A DNA stretch of 64,000 nt from Ectopseudomonas chengduensis (GCF_900102635.1 NZ_FMZQ01000001.1:62001-126000), one strand, 5' to 3'; counted from the first letter of the stretch, positions 51,129 through 59,870 are shown. The notes: generated by a model from the sequence alone, not told the origin. A program made the numbers and translations.

Positions 51129-52523
51129 ATGACCACCGCCAGTGGTATCAGCCCAATCGCCGTTGATCGTTTCGTCGCTGCCGAGCGCGAACTGTTCCTG
51201 TCCCGCAATCCGAAGTCCGTGGCGCTGGCCGAACGCGCCCGTCACTCGCTGTACGGCGGCGTACCGATGCACTGGATGGCCGATTGGTCGACGCCAGTGC
51301 CGCTGTTCGTCGAACGCGCCAAGGGTGCGCGTTTCTTCGACGTGGACGGTCATGAGTACATCGACTTCTGCCTGGGCGACACCGGCACCATGTTCGGCCA
51401 CTCGCCCGACCCGGTCGCTCGCGCCCTCGCCGAACAAGCCAACAATGGCCTGACCACCATGCTGCCCGGCGAGGACGCCGTGGTCTGTGGCGAGCTGCTG
51501 GCCCAGCGCTTCGGCCTGCCCTACTGGCAGGTGACCGCCACCGCCACCGATTCCAACCGCTACGTGCTGCGCTGGGCGCGCGCCATCACCCAGCGCAAGA
51601 CCCTGCTGGTGTTCGACGGCTGCTACCACGGCACTGTCGACGACGTGATGGTGCGCGAACGCGATGGCCAGACCGTGCACCGCTCCGGTCTGGTCGGCCA
51701 GGCCTACGACCTGACCGAGCACAGCCGCGCCATTCCCTTCAACGACGTCGCAGCGCTGGAAGCCGCATTGGCTCAGGGCGACGTCTGCGCCCTGCTCTGC
51801 GAGCCGGCGATGACCAACATCGGCATGGTGCTGCCCGATCCGGGCTTCATGCAGAAGTGCCGCGAGCTGACGCGCAAGTACGGCAGCCTGCTGATCATCG
51901 ACGAAACCCACACCATCTCCACCGACATCGGCGGCTGCACGCGGTTGTGGGGCCTCGACCCGGACTTCTTCGTGGTCGGTAAACCCATCGCCGGTGGCGT
52001 GCCCTGCGGCATCTTCGGTTGCAGCGCAGAGATGGCAGGCGCCATGAGTAAGGCGCGTCAGCGCGCCAGTGAAGAAAGCCACGGTCACGGCCACAGCGGC
52101 ATGGGCACCACCCTGTCGGCCAACGCTCTGGCCATGCACTGCATGCGTGCCAACCTGGAACAGGTGATGACCCAGGCGGCCTACGACCACATGCTGCCGC
52201 TGGCAGCGCGCCTGGCCGAGGGCTTGCGCCAGTTGATCGGCAAGCACGACCTGAACTGGTCGGTGACCGAGCTGGGCGCACGCTGCGAATTCCAGTTCTG
52301 CGCCACCCCGCCGCGCACCGGCGCCGAGGCCGAAGCGGCGTTCCATGACGAGCTGCAGATGGCCCTGCACCTGTACCTGATCAACCGCGGCATCCTGATC
52401 ACCCCGTTTCACAACATGACTCTGTGCTGCCCAAGCACCACCGAGGCTGATGTGGACAAATTGATCGCCATGCTCGATACGGCCCTCAGCGAGCTGCTGG
52501 CCATTCCCGGCGCCCGTGAGTGA
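51129..52523 (+). CDS. Class III PLP-dependent aminotransferase
   Basis: This 464-aa enzyme is of the glutamate-1-semialdehyde aminomutase/omega-aminotransferase group. GARFFDVDGHEYIDFCLGDTGTMFGHSP is the N-terminal signature, LVFDGCYHGTVDD the PLP-phosphate area, SLLIIDETHTISTD holds the PLP-binding Asp, and FFVVGKPIAGGVPCGIFG the Schiff-base Lys. It is not hemL itself, which is shorter. It is followed by a glutamine-synthetase-like ligase, which suggests amine or amino acid breakdown. The substrate is not determinable. Confidence 0.9.
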   Translation: MTTASGISPIAVDRFVAAERELFLSRNPKSVALAERARHSLYGGVPMHWMADWSTPVPLFVERAKGARFFDVDGHEYIDFCLGDTGTMFGHSPDPVARALAEQANNGLTTMLPGEDAVVCGELLAQRFGLPYWQVTATATDSNRYVLRWARAITQRKTLLVFDGCYHGTVDDVMVRERDGQTVHRSGLVGQAYDLTEHSRAIPFNDVAALEAALAQGDVCALLCEPAMTNIGMVLPDPGFMQKCRELTRKYGSLLIIDETHTISTDIGGCTRLWGLDPDFFVVGKPIAGGVPCGIFGCSAEMAGAMSKARQRASEESHGHGHSGMGTTLSANALAMHCMRANLEQVMTQAAYDHMLPLAARLAEGLRQLIGKHDLNWSVTELGARCEFQFCATPPRTGAEAEAAFHDELQMALHLYLINRGILITPFHNMTLCCPSTTEADVDKLIAMLDTALSELLAIPGARE

Positions 52524-52528
52524 TACCC

Positions 52529-52575
52529 GTGGGAGGCGCTTCAGCGGCGACAATCGCGGCTGAAGCCCCTCCCAC
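52529..52575. repeat. Inverted REP pair inside the aminotransferase-ligase operon
   Basis: GTGGGAGGCGCTTCAGCGGCGA (52529-52550) faces TCGCGGCTGAAGCCCCTCCCAC (52554-52575) with only 3 bases between, so transcripts would form a long hairpin between two co-directional genes. Confidence 0.8.
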
Positions 52576-52614
52576 AGGATGAACTGCGCCCCACGACCCT
52601 TTGCGAGAACCGCC

Positions 52615-53982
52615 ATGCAATTCGCCAATCCCCGGGAAGCGCGCGACTTCCTCGAACGCCACCCCGACGTACGCAGCATCGAGCTGATGTTGATCGACGC
52701 CAACGGCATCCCGCGCGGCAAGCTGCTGCACCGCGACGAACTGCTGGCCATCTACGAGAACGGCCGGCCGCTGCCCAGCTCGATCCTCTCGCTGACCATC
52801 CAGGGCGAGGACGTCGAGGCAAGCGGCCTGGTATGGGAAGTGGCCGACGCCGACTGCTGGACCTACCCGCTACCCGGCAGCCTGACCCTGCAACCCTGGC
52901 GCACGGTGCCCACCGGCCAGCTGCAGGTGAGCATGCATCCGACTCAAGGCCTGCCGGCCACGCCGGGCGATCCGCGCCATGTGCTGGCGCGCACCATCGA
53001 CGCGCTCAAGGCCGACGGCTATCACCCGGTGATGGCGGTGGAGCTGGAGTTCTACCTGCTGGACAAGCAGCGCGACGCCAATGGTCGCCCGCAGCCCGCC
53101 GTGCAGATGAACGGTGTGCGCCCGCAGGCGCCGCAGGTCTACGGCGTGTATGAGCTGGAGCAGATGCAGCCGTTCCTCGACGACCTCTACGCCGCCTGCG
53201 AAGTACAGGGTTTGCCAGTGCGTACGGCGATCTCCGAGTACGCCCCCGGCCAGCTCGAGCTGACCCTGGAACACCGCTTCGATGCGCTGCAGGCGGTGGA
53301 CGAAGGCGTGCGCTACAAGCGCCTGGTCAAGGGCGTGGCGAACAAGCACGGGCTGCAGGCCTGCTTCATGGCCAAGCCGTTCGGCGACCTGGCCGGCAGC
53401 GGCATGCATATGCACGTATCGCTGGCCGATGCCGAGGGCAACAACCTGATGGCCAGCGAAGACCCACAAGGCACGCCGCTACTGCGCCATGCCATCGGCG
53501 GCATGATGGCTACGCTCGATGACGCCCTGGCGATCTTCTGCCCCAACGCCAACTCCTTCCGCCGCTTCCAGGCCAACAGCTACGCGCCGCTGGCCAAGAG
53601 CTGGGGGGTGAACAACCGCACCGTGTCGTTCCGCGTGCCGGGCGGGCCGGCCAACAGCCGCCACGTCGAGCACCGCATCTGCGGCGCCGACGCCAACCCC
53701 TACCTGGCCGCGGCGGCGATCCTCGCCGGCATCCACAAGGGCATCCGCGAGCAAATCGACCCGGGCGCGGCCATTGTCGGCAACGGCTACGAGCAGGCCC
53801 GCGAAACCCTGCCCACCGACTGGCTAACCGCCCTGCGCAACCTGGAAGGTTCGAGCTGGGCACGCGAGGCGCTGGGTGAGGACTTCCTCAAGGTGTTCCT
53901 GGCGATCAAGTGGGCCGAGTTCCGCCAGTTCATGGGGGAAGTGGGTGAGCAGGATTGGCGCTGGTATCTCAATCACGCCTGA
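52615..53982 (+). CDS. Glutamine-synthetase-family gamma-glutamyl-amine ligase
   Basis: This 455-aa enzyme belongs to the GlnA-like family that includes gamma-glutamylpolyamine synthetases (PuuA/PauA). SIELMLIDANGIPRGK is the beta-grasp start; VMAVELEFYLL has metal Glu residues; GSGMHMHVSL and FRRFQANSYAPLAKSWGVNNRTVSFRVPG are active-site signatures; the Tyr adenylylation loop of true GlnA is not evident. The ATG at 52615 gives the family N-terminus. It probably adds glutamate to an amine as a first or second step before the upstream aminotransferase or similar enzymes act. Confidence 0.9.
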   Translation: MQFANPREARDFLERHPDVRSIELMLIDANGIPRGKLLHRDELLAIYENGRPLPSSILSLTIQGEDVEASGLVWEVADADCWTYPLPGSLTLQPWRTVPTGQLQVSMHPTQGLPATPGDPRHVLARTIDALKADGYHPVMAVELEFYLLDKQRDANGRPQPAVQMNGVRPQAPQVYGVYELEQMQPFLDDLYAACEVQGLPVRTAISEYAPGQLELTLEHRFDALQAVDEGVRYKRLVKGVANKHGLQACFMAKPFGDLAGSGMHMHVSLADAEGNNLMASEDPQGTPLLRHAIGGMMATLDDALAIFCPNANSFRRFQANSYAPLAKSWGVNNRTVSFRVPGGPANSRHVEHRICGADANPYLAAAAILAGIHKGIREQIDPGAAIVGNGYEQARETLPTDWLTALRNLEGSSWAREALGEDFLKVFLAIKWAEFRQFMGEVGEQDWRWYLNHA

Positions 53983-54030
53983 CCTGACGGTGAGCTAATC
54001 TGTAGCCAGCGAGGAGGCGGAGAACGACTC

Positions 54031-54759
54031 ATGAAACGCTGGCTACTGCTGGCTCTGCTGATGGCGGCTGCGCTGACGCAGGGCGAAACCCTGCGCGTCG
54101 GCATCGAGCAGCACGATTACTACCCCTACTACCGCGCCACGCTCGAAAGCCCACCCGAAGGCTACTGCCTGGACCTGCTGGAAGCCTTCGCCGAGCACGA
54201 GGGGCTGACCCTCGAATTGCTGCCGCAGCCGCTCAATCGGCTGTATCGCAACATGCTCGACGAGCAGAGCCTCGACCTGCTGTTCCCCGACAACACCGAG
54301 TGGGCGCGCCAGGCCAAGGCCGATCGCCACCTCTACTACAGCGAGGCAGTCGTACAGATAGTCGACGGTACCATGGTGCTCGCCAACCGCCGCGGCCAGG
54401 GCCTTAACAACATTCGCCAGTTGGGCACCGTGCGCGGCTTCACCGCGCAGGCCTGGCAACCCCAGCTCGACGCCGGCACCGTGCATCTGGTGGAAACCCA
54501 GGACCTGCACAGCCTGATCCGCATGGTGGTGCGCGGCCGCCTGGATGCGCTCTACGCCAACCCACAGGTGGTGCGCTACCAGCTCGGCCAACTGGACATG
54601 ACCGACAACGACCTGCAACTGGACCCGCAATTGCCGCTGACCTACACCAGTTTTCACCTCAGCAGCGCAAGCCGGCCGGATCTGATCGAACGCTTCGACG
54701 CCTTCCTCGCCCAACGGCCGGATACGGTGCAGCGCCTCAAGGCGCGCTACGGCCTGTGA
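54031..54759 (+). CDS. Periplasmic solute-binding protein, family 3
   Basis: This 242-aa protein has a signal peptide (MKRWLLLALLMAAALTQG) and a SBP_bac_3 fold (LRVGIEQHDYYPYYRATLESPPEGYCLDLLEAFAEHEGLTLELLPQP). It lacks part of the usual Arg/Asp amino-acid motif, and no ABC permease or ATPase lies nearby. GAGGAGGCGGAG precedes the ATG. It may be a partner of the GS-like operon or an independent sensor-type binding protein. Confidence 0.85.
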   Translation: MKRWLLLALLMAAALTQGETLRVGIEQHDYYPYYRATLESPPEGYCLDLLEAFAEHEGLTLELLPQPLNRLYRNMLDEQSLDLLFPDNTEWARQAKADRHLYYSEAVVQIVDGTMVLANRRGQGLNNIRQLGTVRGFTAQAWQPQLDAGTVHLVETQDLHSLIRMVVRGRLDALYANPQVVRYQLGQLDMTDNDLQLDPQLPLTYTSFHLSSASRPDLIERFDAFLAQRPDTVQRLKARYGL

Positions 54760-54762
54760 ACC

Positions 54763-55473
54763 TCATGGGCTCACTTTGATGTAACGACCACCGACGCTGA
54801 TGCCCATGCCGCCATAGACCTGACAGCCCTCGGCGAACACCTCCTGCACGCGCAGCTCGATGCCCTCACGCAGCAGTTGCACCGCACAGCCGCTGCCCAG
54901 GCCGGCATCCTCCAGGCGCATCTGCACGCCATCACCGACCAGCTTGCCATCCAGCTCACCGATGGCGGCTGGACCATATTCCTCGACTCGGGCACCGGCA
55001 CGCACGGGCGAGAAACTGCCGTGATAGCCGCCATTGCCGTCCTCGCTGATCAGCAGCTCGCTCCACACCGCCTGGCCGCCGTAGCGCAGGTAGCGGCCGA
55101 CGGGGCTGGCGCTCAGCGCCGGATAATCCAGTGCCTCGGCCACCTTGCGCAGGTGCAGACGGGTCGAGGAGCCGCTGAGGTTGTTGTCCAGCGCCACGCC
55201 CAGCCAGGCACGCGCCATGCCCGCATCGCCAGCGCGCAGATTGGCGAGGATGAGATTGTTCAGCGCCAACTCCAACTGTGCCGTATCGTCATCCTCGACG
55301 CGTCGTAACTGACGCTCGAACGCTTCGATGGCCTGCTCAAAGCGGCCGTCCTGATAGGCGGCGCTGCCGACCTGGTTGCACTGCACCGCTGTGGCGCATT
55401 CTTCGGTCGCCTGCACGGCACCCGCGAGCCCCAGCAGCAGCGGCAGGAGCAATAATTTCGAGCGAATCAGCAT
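54763..55473 (-). CDS. Exported protein with Sel1/TPR-like repeats, unknown function
   Basis: This 236-aa protein starts MLIRSKLLLLPLLLGLAGAVQA, a signal peptide. CATAVQCNQVGSAAYQDGRFEQAIEAFERQLRRVEDDDTAQLELALNNLILANLRAGDAGMARAWLGVAL is made of TPR-like helices. The C-terminal half is a predicted beta domain with Gly-rich turns and a Cys pair. AAGGA lies 8 bases before the ATG at 55473. It converges on the binding-protein gene with only 3 bases between stops. Function unknown. Confidence 0.8.
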   Translation of the reverse strand: MLIRSKLLLLPLLLGLAGAVQATEECATAVQCNQVGSAAYQDGRFEQAIEAFERQLRRVEDDDTAQLELALNNLILANLRAGDAGMARAWLGVALDNNLSGSSTRLHLRKVAEALDYPALSASPVGRYLRYGGQAVWSELLISEDGNGGYHGSFSPVRAGARVEEYGPAAIGELDGKLVGDGVQMRLEDAGLGSGCAVQLLREGIELRVQEVFAEGCQVYGGMGISVGGRYIKVSP

Positions 55474-55561
55474 GGATGGCATCCTTGCAGTAGTGAGTGT
55501 GTATCTTGCATAGAACCAGCAGGCCTTACTCCCATAAGCCCCACACGTACTCGGAGCAACG

Positions 55562-56053
55562 ATGGAAGCCGGAACCGCGCAACTGACGATGACCGTACTG
55601 ATGACCCCGGATATGGCCAATTTCTCCGGAAATGTCCACGGTGGCACCCTGCTCAAGTACCTCGACGAGGTCGCCTACGCCTGTGCCAGCCGCTATGCCG
55701 GTTGCTATGTGGTGACCCTGTCGGTGGACCAGGTGATGTTCCGCGAACCGGTGCATGTCGGTGAGCTGGTCACCTTCCTCGCCTCGGTCAACCACACCGG
55801 CCGCACCTCGATGGAGATCGGCATCAAGGTCATCACCGAGAACATCCGTGAGCGCTCGGTGCGCCACACCAACAGTTGCTTCTTCACCATGGTCGCGGTC
55901 GATGCCAATGGCCGCCCGGCGCCGATCCCTGAACTGCAGCCGGATACCGCCGACGGCCTGCGTCGCCAGCGCCAGGCCAAGCAGCGCCGGCAGATTCGCG
56001 ACGAGTTGCAACAGCGCTACCAGGCGTTGAGCGACGAAAAGAACCAGGCATAG
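55562..56053 (+). CDS. Hotdog-fold acyl-CoA thioesterase
   Basis: This 163-aa protein has the YciA/BFIT type signature PDMANFSGNVHGGTLLKYLDEVAYACASRYAGCYVVTLSVDQVMFREPVHVGE, with the conserved Asn/His-Gly-Gly and catalytic Asp. A basic, Gln-rich C-terminal tail follows. It hydrolyses acyl-CoA thioesters, most likely medium to long chain. Confidence 0.93.
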   Translation: MEAGTAQLTMTVLMTPDMANFSGNVHGGTLLKYLDEVAYACASRYAGCYVVTLSVDQVMFREPVHVGELVTFLASVNHTGRTSMEIGIKVITENIRERSVRHTNSCFFTMVAVDANGRPAPIPELQPDTADGLRRQRQAKQRRQIRDELQQRYQALSDEKNQA

Positions 56054-56080
56054 GGTCGTAACGGGCGGGCCATCGCCTCC

Positions 56081-56614
56081 TCAATCGTGACCGATATAGA
56101 ACAGCAGCTCGCGACGCTGCGGATGATCCTTGAGCCAGGTACGAATCTCGTCGGCGCGAGCGATGGCTTCCTCGCCGGCGATGCGGCTGAAGCGCTCACG
56201 TCGGGCCTGCTCGCTGGCCTGCTGACGCACCTGGCGCTGCCAGGCGTCGGTGAAGATCGCCGGCATGCGCTGGCTCAGCTCCAGGGCCTTGAGCAATTGC
56301 CATTCGCCGCTGTCCAGCCAGGCTTCGTCGCAAGTACCGCATAGGTCGAGACGGTTGGCACGGGTGCCGCTGATCTGAAACTTGCTCATCAGCTTGGCGC
56401 ACTTGGGGCAACTCAGGGCATGACTGGTTTCGCCCGCTTCGGCCTCGGCGGCCAGCTCGGTTGATGTCTCGTGTGCTGGCTGGCGCTCGGCCCAGTCGCG
56501 GTAGTGCAGCAGGCTGACCAGTGTGCCTTGGCACTGTGCGCAGCCGTGGCCAAGCAGGCCATCTTCGAGTTTTGCTGGTTGCAGGCGAGTCGTACGGCAG
56601 GCGGGGCAATGCAT
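56081..56614 (-). CDS. Double zinc-ribbon (zf-TFIIB) protein
   Basis: This 177-aa protein has four CxxC pairs: HCPACRT, GCAQCQG, SCPKCAK and LCGTCDEAWLDSGEW. The last matches the zf-TFIIB pattern with its WLDxGE trailer. The C-terminal 60 residues are helical and charged (RQQASEQARRERFSRIAGEEAIARADEIRTWLKDHPQRRELL). No enzymatic motif was recognised. Confidence 0.85.
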   Translation of the reverse strand: MHCPACRTTRLQPAKLEDGLLGHGCAQCQGTLVSLLHYRDWAERQPAHETSTELAAEAEAGETSHALSCPKCAKLMSKFQISGTRANRLDLCGTCDEAWLDSGEWQLLKALELSQRMPAIFTDAWQRQVRQQASEQARRERFSRIAGEEAIARADEIRTWLKDHPQRRELLFYIGHD

Positions 56615-56736
56615 GGTGACGTCCTTTTCATTTGAAGAGAGCGAACGCTAATGCAGAGCCGACGCATGGGCAAGCAACTGTGCTGAGAAGCACGTGGCAG
56701 ATAAGCTAAGCTCTGTCTCCCGAAGCCGGAGTCGCC

Positions 56737-57132
56737 ATGATCAACCTGTTCGATGTCTTCCTGCTGATGCTGTTCGCTGCCGTCTGCGCCTGGCTGTGGC
56801 GCGGCCACGGTATTCGCGAGCGTGCGCTGGCCTTCGCCAAGCAGCACTGCGCCAAACTCGACGTGGAGTTGCTCGACGGTGCCGTGGCACTGCGCCGCCT
56901 GGCTATCCAGCGTGATGCCAAAGGCCATCGTCGTCTGGCGCGACTCTATGACTTCGAGTTCACCGTCACCGGTGAGCAGCGCCTGCGCGGGCATATCAGC
57001 ATGTTCGGCCCGCACCTCGGCCGCATCGAACTGCAGCCCCACCCGATATTGGAGCCGCAGCCCGAGCCGGTTGCGGTGCAGCAGCCAGGCAACGTCATCC
57101 GCCTGGAAGACTGGCGGCGCAAAGCGCAGTAG
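56737..57132 (+). CDS. DUF3301 membrane-anchored protein
   Basis: This 131-aa protein has one N-terminal membrane segment (MINLFDVFLLMLFAAVCAWLW), then HGIRERALAFAKQHCAKLDVELLDGAVALRRL and YDFEFTVTGEQRLRGHISMFG, the DUF3301 signature. A proline/glutamate-rich stretch and VIRLEDWRR end it. Function unknown. Confidence 0.88.
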   Translation: MINLFDVFLLMLFAAVCAWLWRGHGIRERALAFAKQHCAKLDVELLDGAVALRRLAIQRDAKGHRRLARLYDFEFTVTGEQRLRGHISMFGPHLGRIELQPHPILEPQPEPVAVQQPGNVIRLEDWRRKAQ

Positions 57133-57152
57133 AGCAGCGTGCAGCCTCAATC

Positions 57153-57211
57153 GTAGGAGCCGGCTTGCCGGTGATATTGCGCTACTTGATCGCCGGCAAG
57201 CCGGCTCCTAC
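57153..57211. repeat. Inverted repeat (GTAGGAGCCGGCTTGCCGG)
   Basis: GTAGGAGCCGGCTTGCCGG (57153) faces CCGGCAAGCCGGCTCCTAC (57193-57211), a perfect 19-base REPIN in the convergent gap before the hydrolase gene. Confidence 0.8.
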
Positions 57212-57227
57212 ACGATGTAAAGACCTA

Positions 57228-58106
57228 TCAACTGCGCTGCAGCAGAAAGTCAGCCACGCGCTCGGCGCTGTCTGCCGGTTGCTCCTGCATGAAGCAGTGC
57301 CCACCCGGCACCACCTGACTGCGCACATGGGGGTTGCTCGCGCACCAGCGCGCCACGGACTTGGCAACGAAGGGATAGGTGCGTGAGCCGTGAATCACTT
57401 CGGTCGGCGTCGTCACCTTGGCCAGCGAAGGCCACAGGCGCCGCGGGAAGGAACCGAAAATATCCGCCTCGCGGCTGGGTCGACACTTGAGTTCGACACC
57501 GCCCTCGACCTCCTTCAGCGCATGCTCGATATAGGCGTCGAATGCCGCCTCGTCCCAGCCACGGAACATGCCGCGACCATGCAGTGCGGCGTGCGCGCTG
57601 GCACGGTCCGGCCATTGCCGGCGGCGCTTCTGCGCCTTTTTCGCCATACCGGTGCGCTGCGCCAGACCAACCACATCGGACAGCGCCATCACCCCGATCA
57701 TCGCCGGGCTGAACAGCACCGGATCGAGCAGCACGGCACGGCGGAACAACTCGGGATGGCGCGCCAGAATCAAGCTGGTGAGCACACCACCGAAGCTGTG
57801 GCCAAGGGCGAAGCGCGGCACTTCACCGAACGACCCACGCAGGGCATCAAAGGCTTCCACCGCCAGCTCGGCGCTGCGGTTCCAGCCATGGAAGCGGCCG
57901 CCATGGTCGCTGTCGCCATGGCCCTGCACATCGCACAACCAGAGGTCGAAGTCCTCGGCCAGCAGCGCCAGCATCGGTGTGTAGACGCGCCCGCAATAGC
58001 CATTACCGTGCAGGAAATGCAGCAGCGGCTTGCCCGACGGCGGTGTGTGCCAGCCGCGCAGGGTGAAGCCGGCAGAGGTGTCATGAGACCAGGGCAGCAG
58101 TTGCAT
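57228..58106 (-). CDS. Alpha/beta-fold hydrolase
   Basis: This 292-aa protein has the HGNGYCGRVYTPML oxyanion region, nucleophile elbow FALGHSFGGVL with the catalytic Ser, and GGHCFMQEQP with the catalytic His. WLCDVQGHGDSDHGGRF is the strand-4 HG-D motif. The ATG at 58106 avoids five extra codons. The substrate is unknown; no signal peptide. Confidence 0.9.
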   Translation of the reverse strand: MQLLPWSHDTSAGFTLRGWHTPPSGKPLLHFLHGNGYCGRVYTPMLALLAEDFDLWLCDVQGHGDSDHGGRFHGWNRSAELAVEAFDALRGSFGEVPRFALGHSFGGVLTSLILARHPELFRRAVLLDPVLFSPAMIGVMALSDVVGLAQRTGMAKKAQKRRRQWPDRASAHAALHGRGMFRGWDEAAFDAYIEHALKEVEGGVELKCRPSREADIFGSFPRRLWPSLAKVTTPTEVIHGSRTYPFVAKSVARWCASNPHVRSQVVPGGHCFMQEQPADSAERVADFLLQRS

Positions 58107-58143
58107 GAAAGTTATCCACAACGACGAGAGCGCGGCGAGTTTA

Positions 58144-59121
58144 TCAGCCTGTCGCCAGGATTCGGCAGGCTGAAAACGACGCCTTCAGCGCGTCGATGTC
58201 CTGTGCCTGATCGAAGATCAACTCCAGCCGTGAATCCCTGCGCCATTCGCTCGGACTCCAGGCCGCCAACGCTTGCCCCTGCAAGGCATTCAACGAGTGC
58301 CAGCCTGCGGCGCCATGCAGCACGGCCTTGGCCCTGCGCCAACCCAGGCTCTGCAGCCAGCGGCTGACCTGCTCGAGGTCGAAACGCTGGCTCGGGTGCC
58401 AGCGCCAGCCAATGCTCCAGCCCTCGGTCTGATCCTGCACCTGGCAGACAGGCTCGGCGGCGTTGCGCCAGATCTGCGCCAGGCCGGGTGCAGTCGTGGG
58501 TAACTCGGCGCTCACCTCGATGGGCGAGGCCTGCGCCGCCAGCCCCGGCAACAGGGCCAGGTCGAGCCGACCCTGCGTGGTCCAGTGCAGCGGCACGGAT
58601 GGCAGATCGGTAGCAATCCGCACTCGCGTCTCGGCGTCCAAGCCTTCGCTCTTGTTCAACAGCAGCAAGCCGGCTTCATCCAGCGCCTGGCTCTGCACGT
58701 CCGGCAGCGGTTGGCCTGCCGCCAGCGCGGCAGCATCCAGCACCAGCAGTGCCGGTTGCACGGCCAACACACCGAGCCAGGGCGGCTGACGCAATTGCGC
58801 CAGCAACTGCGCCGGATGCCCCAGGCCGGACGGCTCGATCAGCAGGCGGTCGGGCCTGGCCTTGCGCAGCAGGCGCCCGAGGCCAACCTGAAACGGCGCG
58901 CCATTGACGCAGCACAGGCAACCACCTGCCACTTCGGCCATGGCAATGCCGTCGTCGCCCTGCTCGAGCAAGGCGGCGTCCAGACCGATCTGGCCGAATT
59001 CGTTGATCAGCACCGCCCAGCGCTCGCCCGCCGGTTTCTGCGCCAGCAGGTGACGGATCAACGTGGTCTTACCGGCACCGAGCGGGCCGGCAATGAGGTG
59101 GGTAGGGATTTGACTGAGCAT
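58144..59121 (-). CDS. COG0523 GTPase (metallochaperone-like), copy 1
   Basis: This 325-aa G3E GTPase has the P-loop GPLGAGKTT (residues 12-20), the metal-binding CxCC motif GGCLCC (66-71), IEPSGLGHPAQLL as Walker B and NKSE as the base-recognition motif. The C-terminal CobW_C domain is short. The ATG at 59121 starts right before the conserved strand. It lies beside a zinc-limitation cluster but is on its own transcription unit, without a visible Zur box. Confidence 0.88.
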   Translation of the reverse strand: MLSQIPTHLIAGPLGAGKTTLIRHLLAQKPAGERWAVLINEFGQIGLDAALLEQGDDGIAMAEVAGGCLCCVNGAPFQVGLGRLLRKARPDRLLIEPSGLGHPAQLLAQLRQPPWLGVLAVQPALLVLDAAALAAGQPLPDVQSQALDEAGLLLLNKSEGLDAETRVRIATDLPSVPLHWTTQGRLDLALLPGLAAQASPIEVSAELPTTAPGLAQIWRNAAEPVCQVQDQTEGWSIGWRWHPSQRFDLEQVSRWLQSLGWRRAKAVLHGAAGWHSLNALQGQALAAWSPSEWRRDSRLELIFDQAQDIDALKASFSACRILATG

Positions 59122-59216
59122 GAATTGATGTTCGGTGGTTCGCCAGACAAGTGCCAGCACAGACTGCGATTAAGCAGCATGTTAGATTCGCCGGCAGTTT
59201 TTCGGGAGTCGAAACG

Positions 59217-59567
59217 ATGCGTGCATGGCTGTTGCTGTTTTCCCTGCTGCCGGGCCTGGCCCTGGCCGAAGCCTGCGTGGTGCATAGCCAGGCCGAACGC
59301 CTGGACGTGAAGGTCTGCCAGGAGAATCGCAACATCCCCGCCACGCTGTTTCGCGAGGGCTTCTGCCAGCCGCAGTTGCAAGGCCAGACGGTCGAGGTGG
59401 AGTTCGTCGAGCAGTGCCCCAAGGGTGCCCACGGCGTCTGCCAGAACGCGCGCGCCGGTAGCGGTATGTACCTGCAGGACATCCACTACTACGGCGTGGC
59501 CAGCGACGCGTTGTACCTGGAGCCGGCCTGCACCAGCCAATACCAGGGCACGTGGATCAAGCCCTGA
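59217..59567 (+). CDS. Small exported six-cysteine protein
   Basis: This 116-aa protein has a signal peptide (MRAWLLLFSLLPGLALAEA). The mature part has six Cys (EACVV, KVCQE, GFCQP, EQCPK, GVCQN, PACTS), which suggests three disulfide bonds in the periplasm. GGGAG lies 8 bases before the ATG. It is divergent from a COG0523 GTPase. No family was recognised. Confidence 0.75.
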   Translation: MRAWLLLFSLLPGLALAEACVVHSQAERLDVKVCQENRNIPATLFREGFCQPQLQGQTVEVEFVEQCPKGAHGVCQNARAGSGMYLQDIHYYGVASDALYLEPACTSQYQGTWIKP

Positions 59568-59639
59568 GCCGAGTGTTGTAGGGCGGGTGCAACCCGCCAC
59601 TCCCTGCTTGGCGGGTTGCACCCGCCCTACGCGGAAACG

Positions 59640-59767
59640 CTGACATCAAACTGTCACCCAACAGGCGCCTAATGACCTCGGGTACCTCACGTAACCCTCA
59701 TGCCGAGTCACGCGTCGGCATGATCTCTTGGTGCTTAAGGCCGGGGCAGTTGCTCCGGCCTATTTTT
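59640..59767 (+). ncRNA. Candidate small RNA (structure only)
   Basis: CATGCCGA-GTCACGCG-TCGGCATG is a perfect 8-bp hairpin (59699-59722), followed by TCTCTTGGTGCTTAA and a strong terminator (59739-59767). The 5' end is not defined. The arrangement is independent of the REPs on both sides. No known RNA family was recognised, so this is only a candidate. Confidence 0.35.
59739..59767 (+). terminator. Intrinsic terminator
   Basis: GGCCGGGGCA pairs with TGCTCCGGCC (one G-U), followed by TATTTTTT. It lies 170 bases after the six-cysteine gene and right after the 59699-59722 hairpin. Confidence 0.85.
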
Positions 59768-59870
59768 TAAAGGCTTGCCGCTATCCGTAGGATGCGCTGT
59801 GCGCACCAGCAAACGCCTCGGTGTTCGCGGTGCGCACAGCGCACCCTACGCAACTGCGGTTTCGCGCGAC

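Larger units (their letters stand above)
59568..59870. other. 303-base gap: two REPINs and a candidate small RNA
   Basis: GTAGGGCGGGTGCAACCCGCC (59578-59598) faces its inverse (59610-59630). A stretch from about 59640 to 59767 has two stable hairpins and a terminator. GTAGGATGCGCTGTGCGCACC (59787) faces GGTGCGCACAGCGCACCCTAC (59829-59849). No protein gene is seen. Confidence 0.7.
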
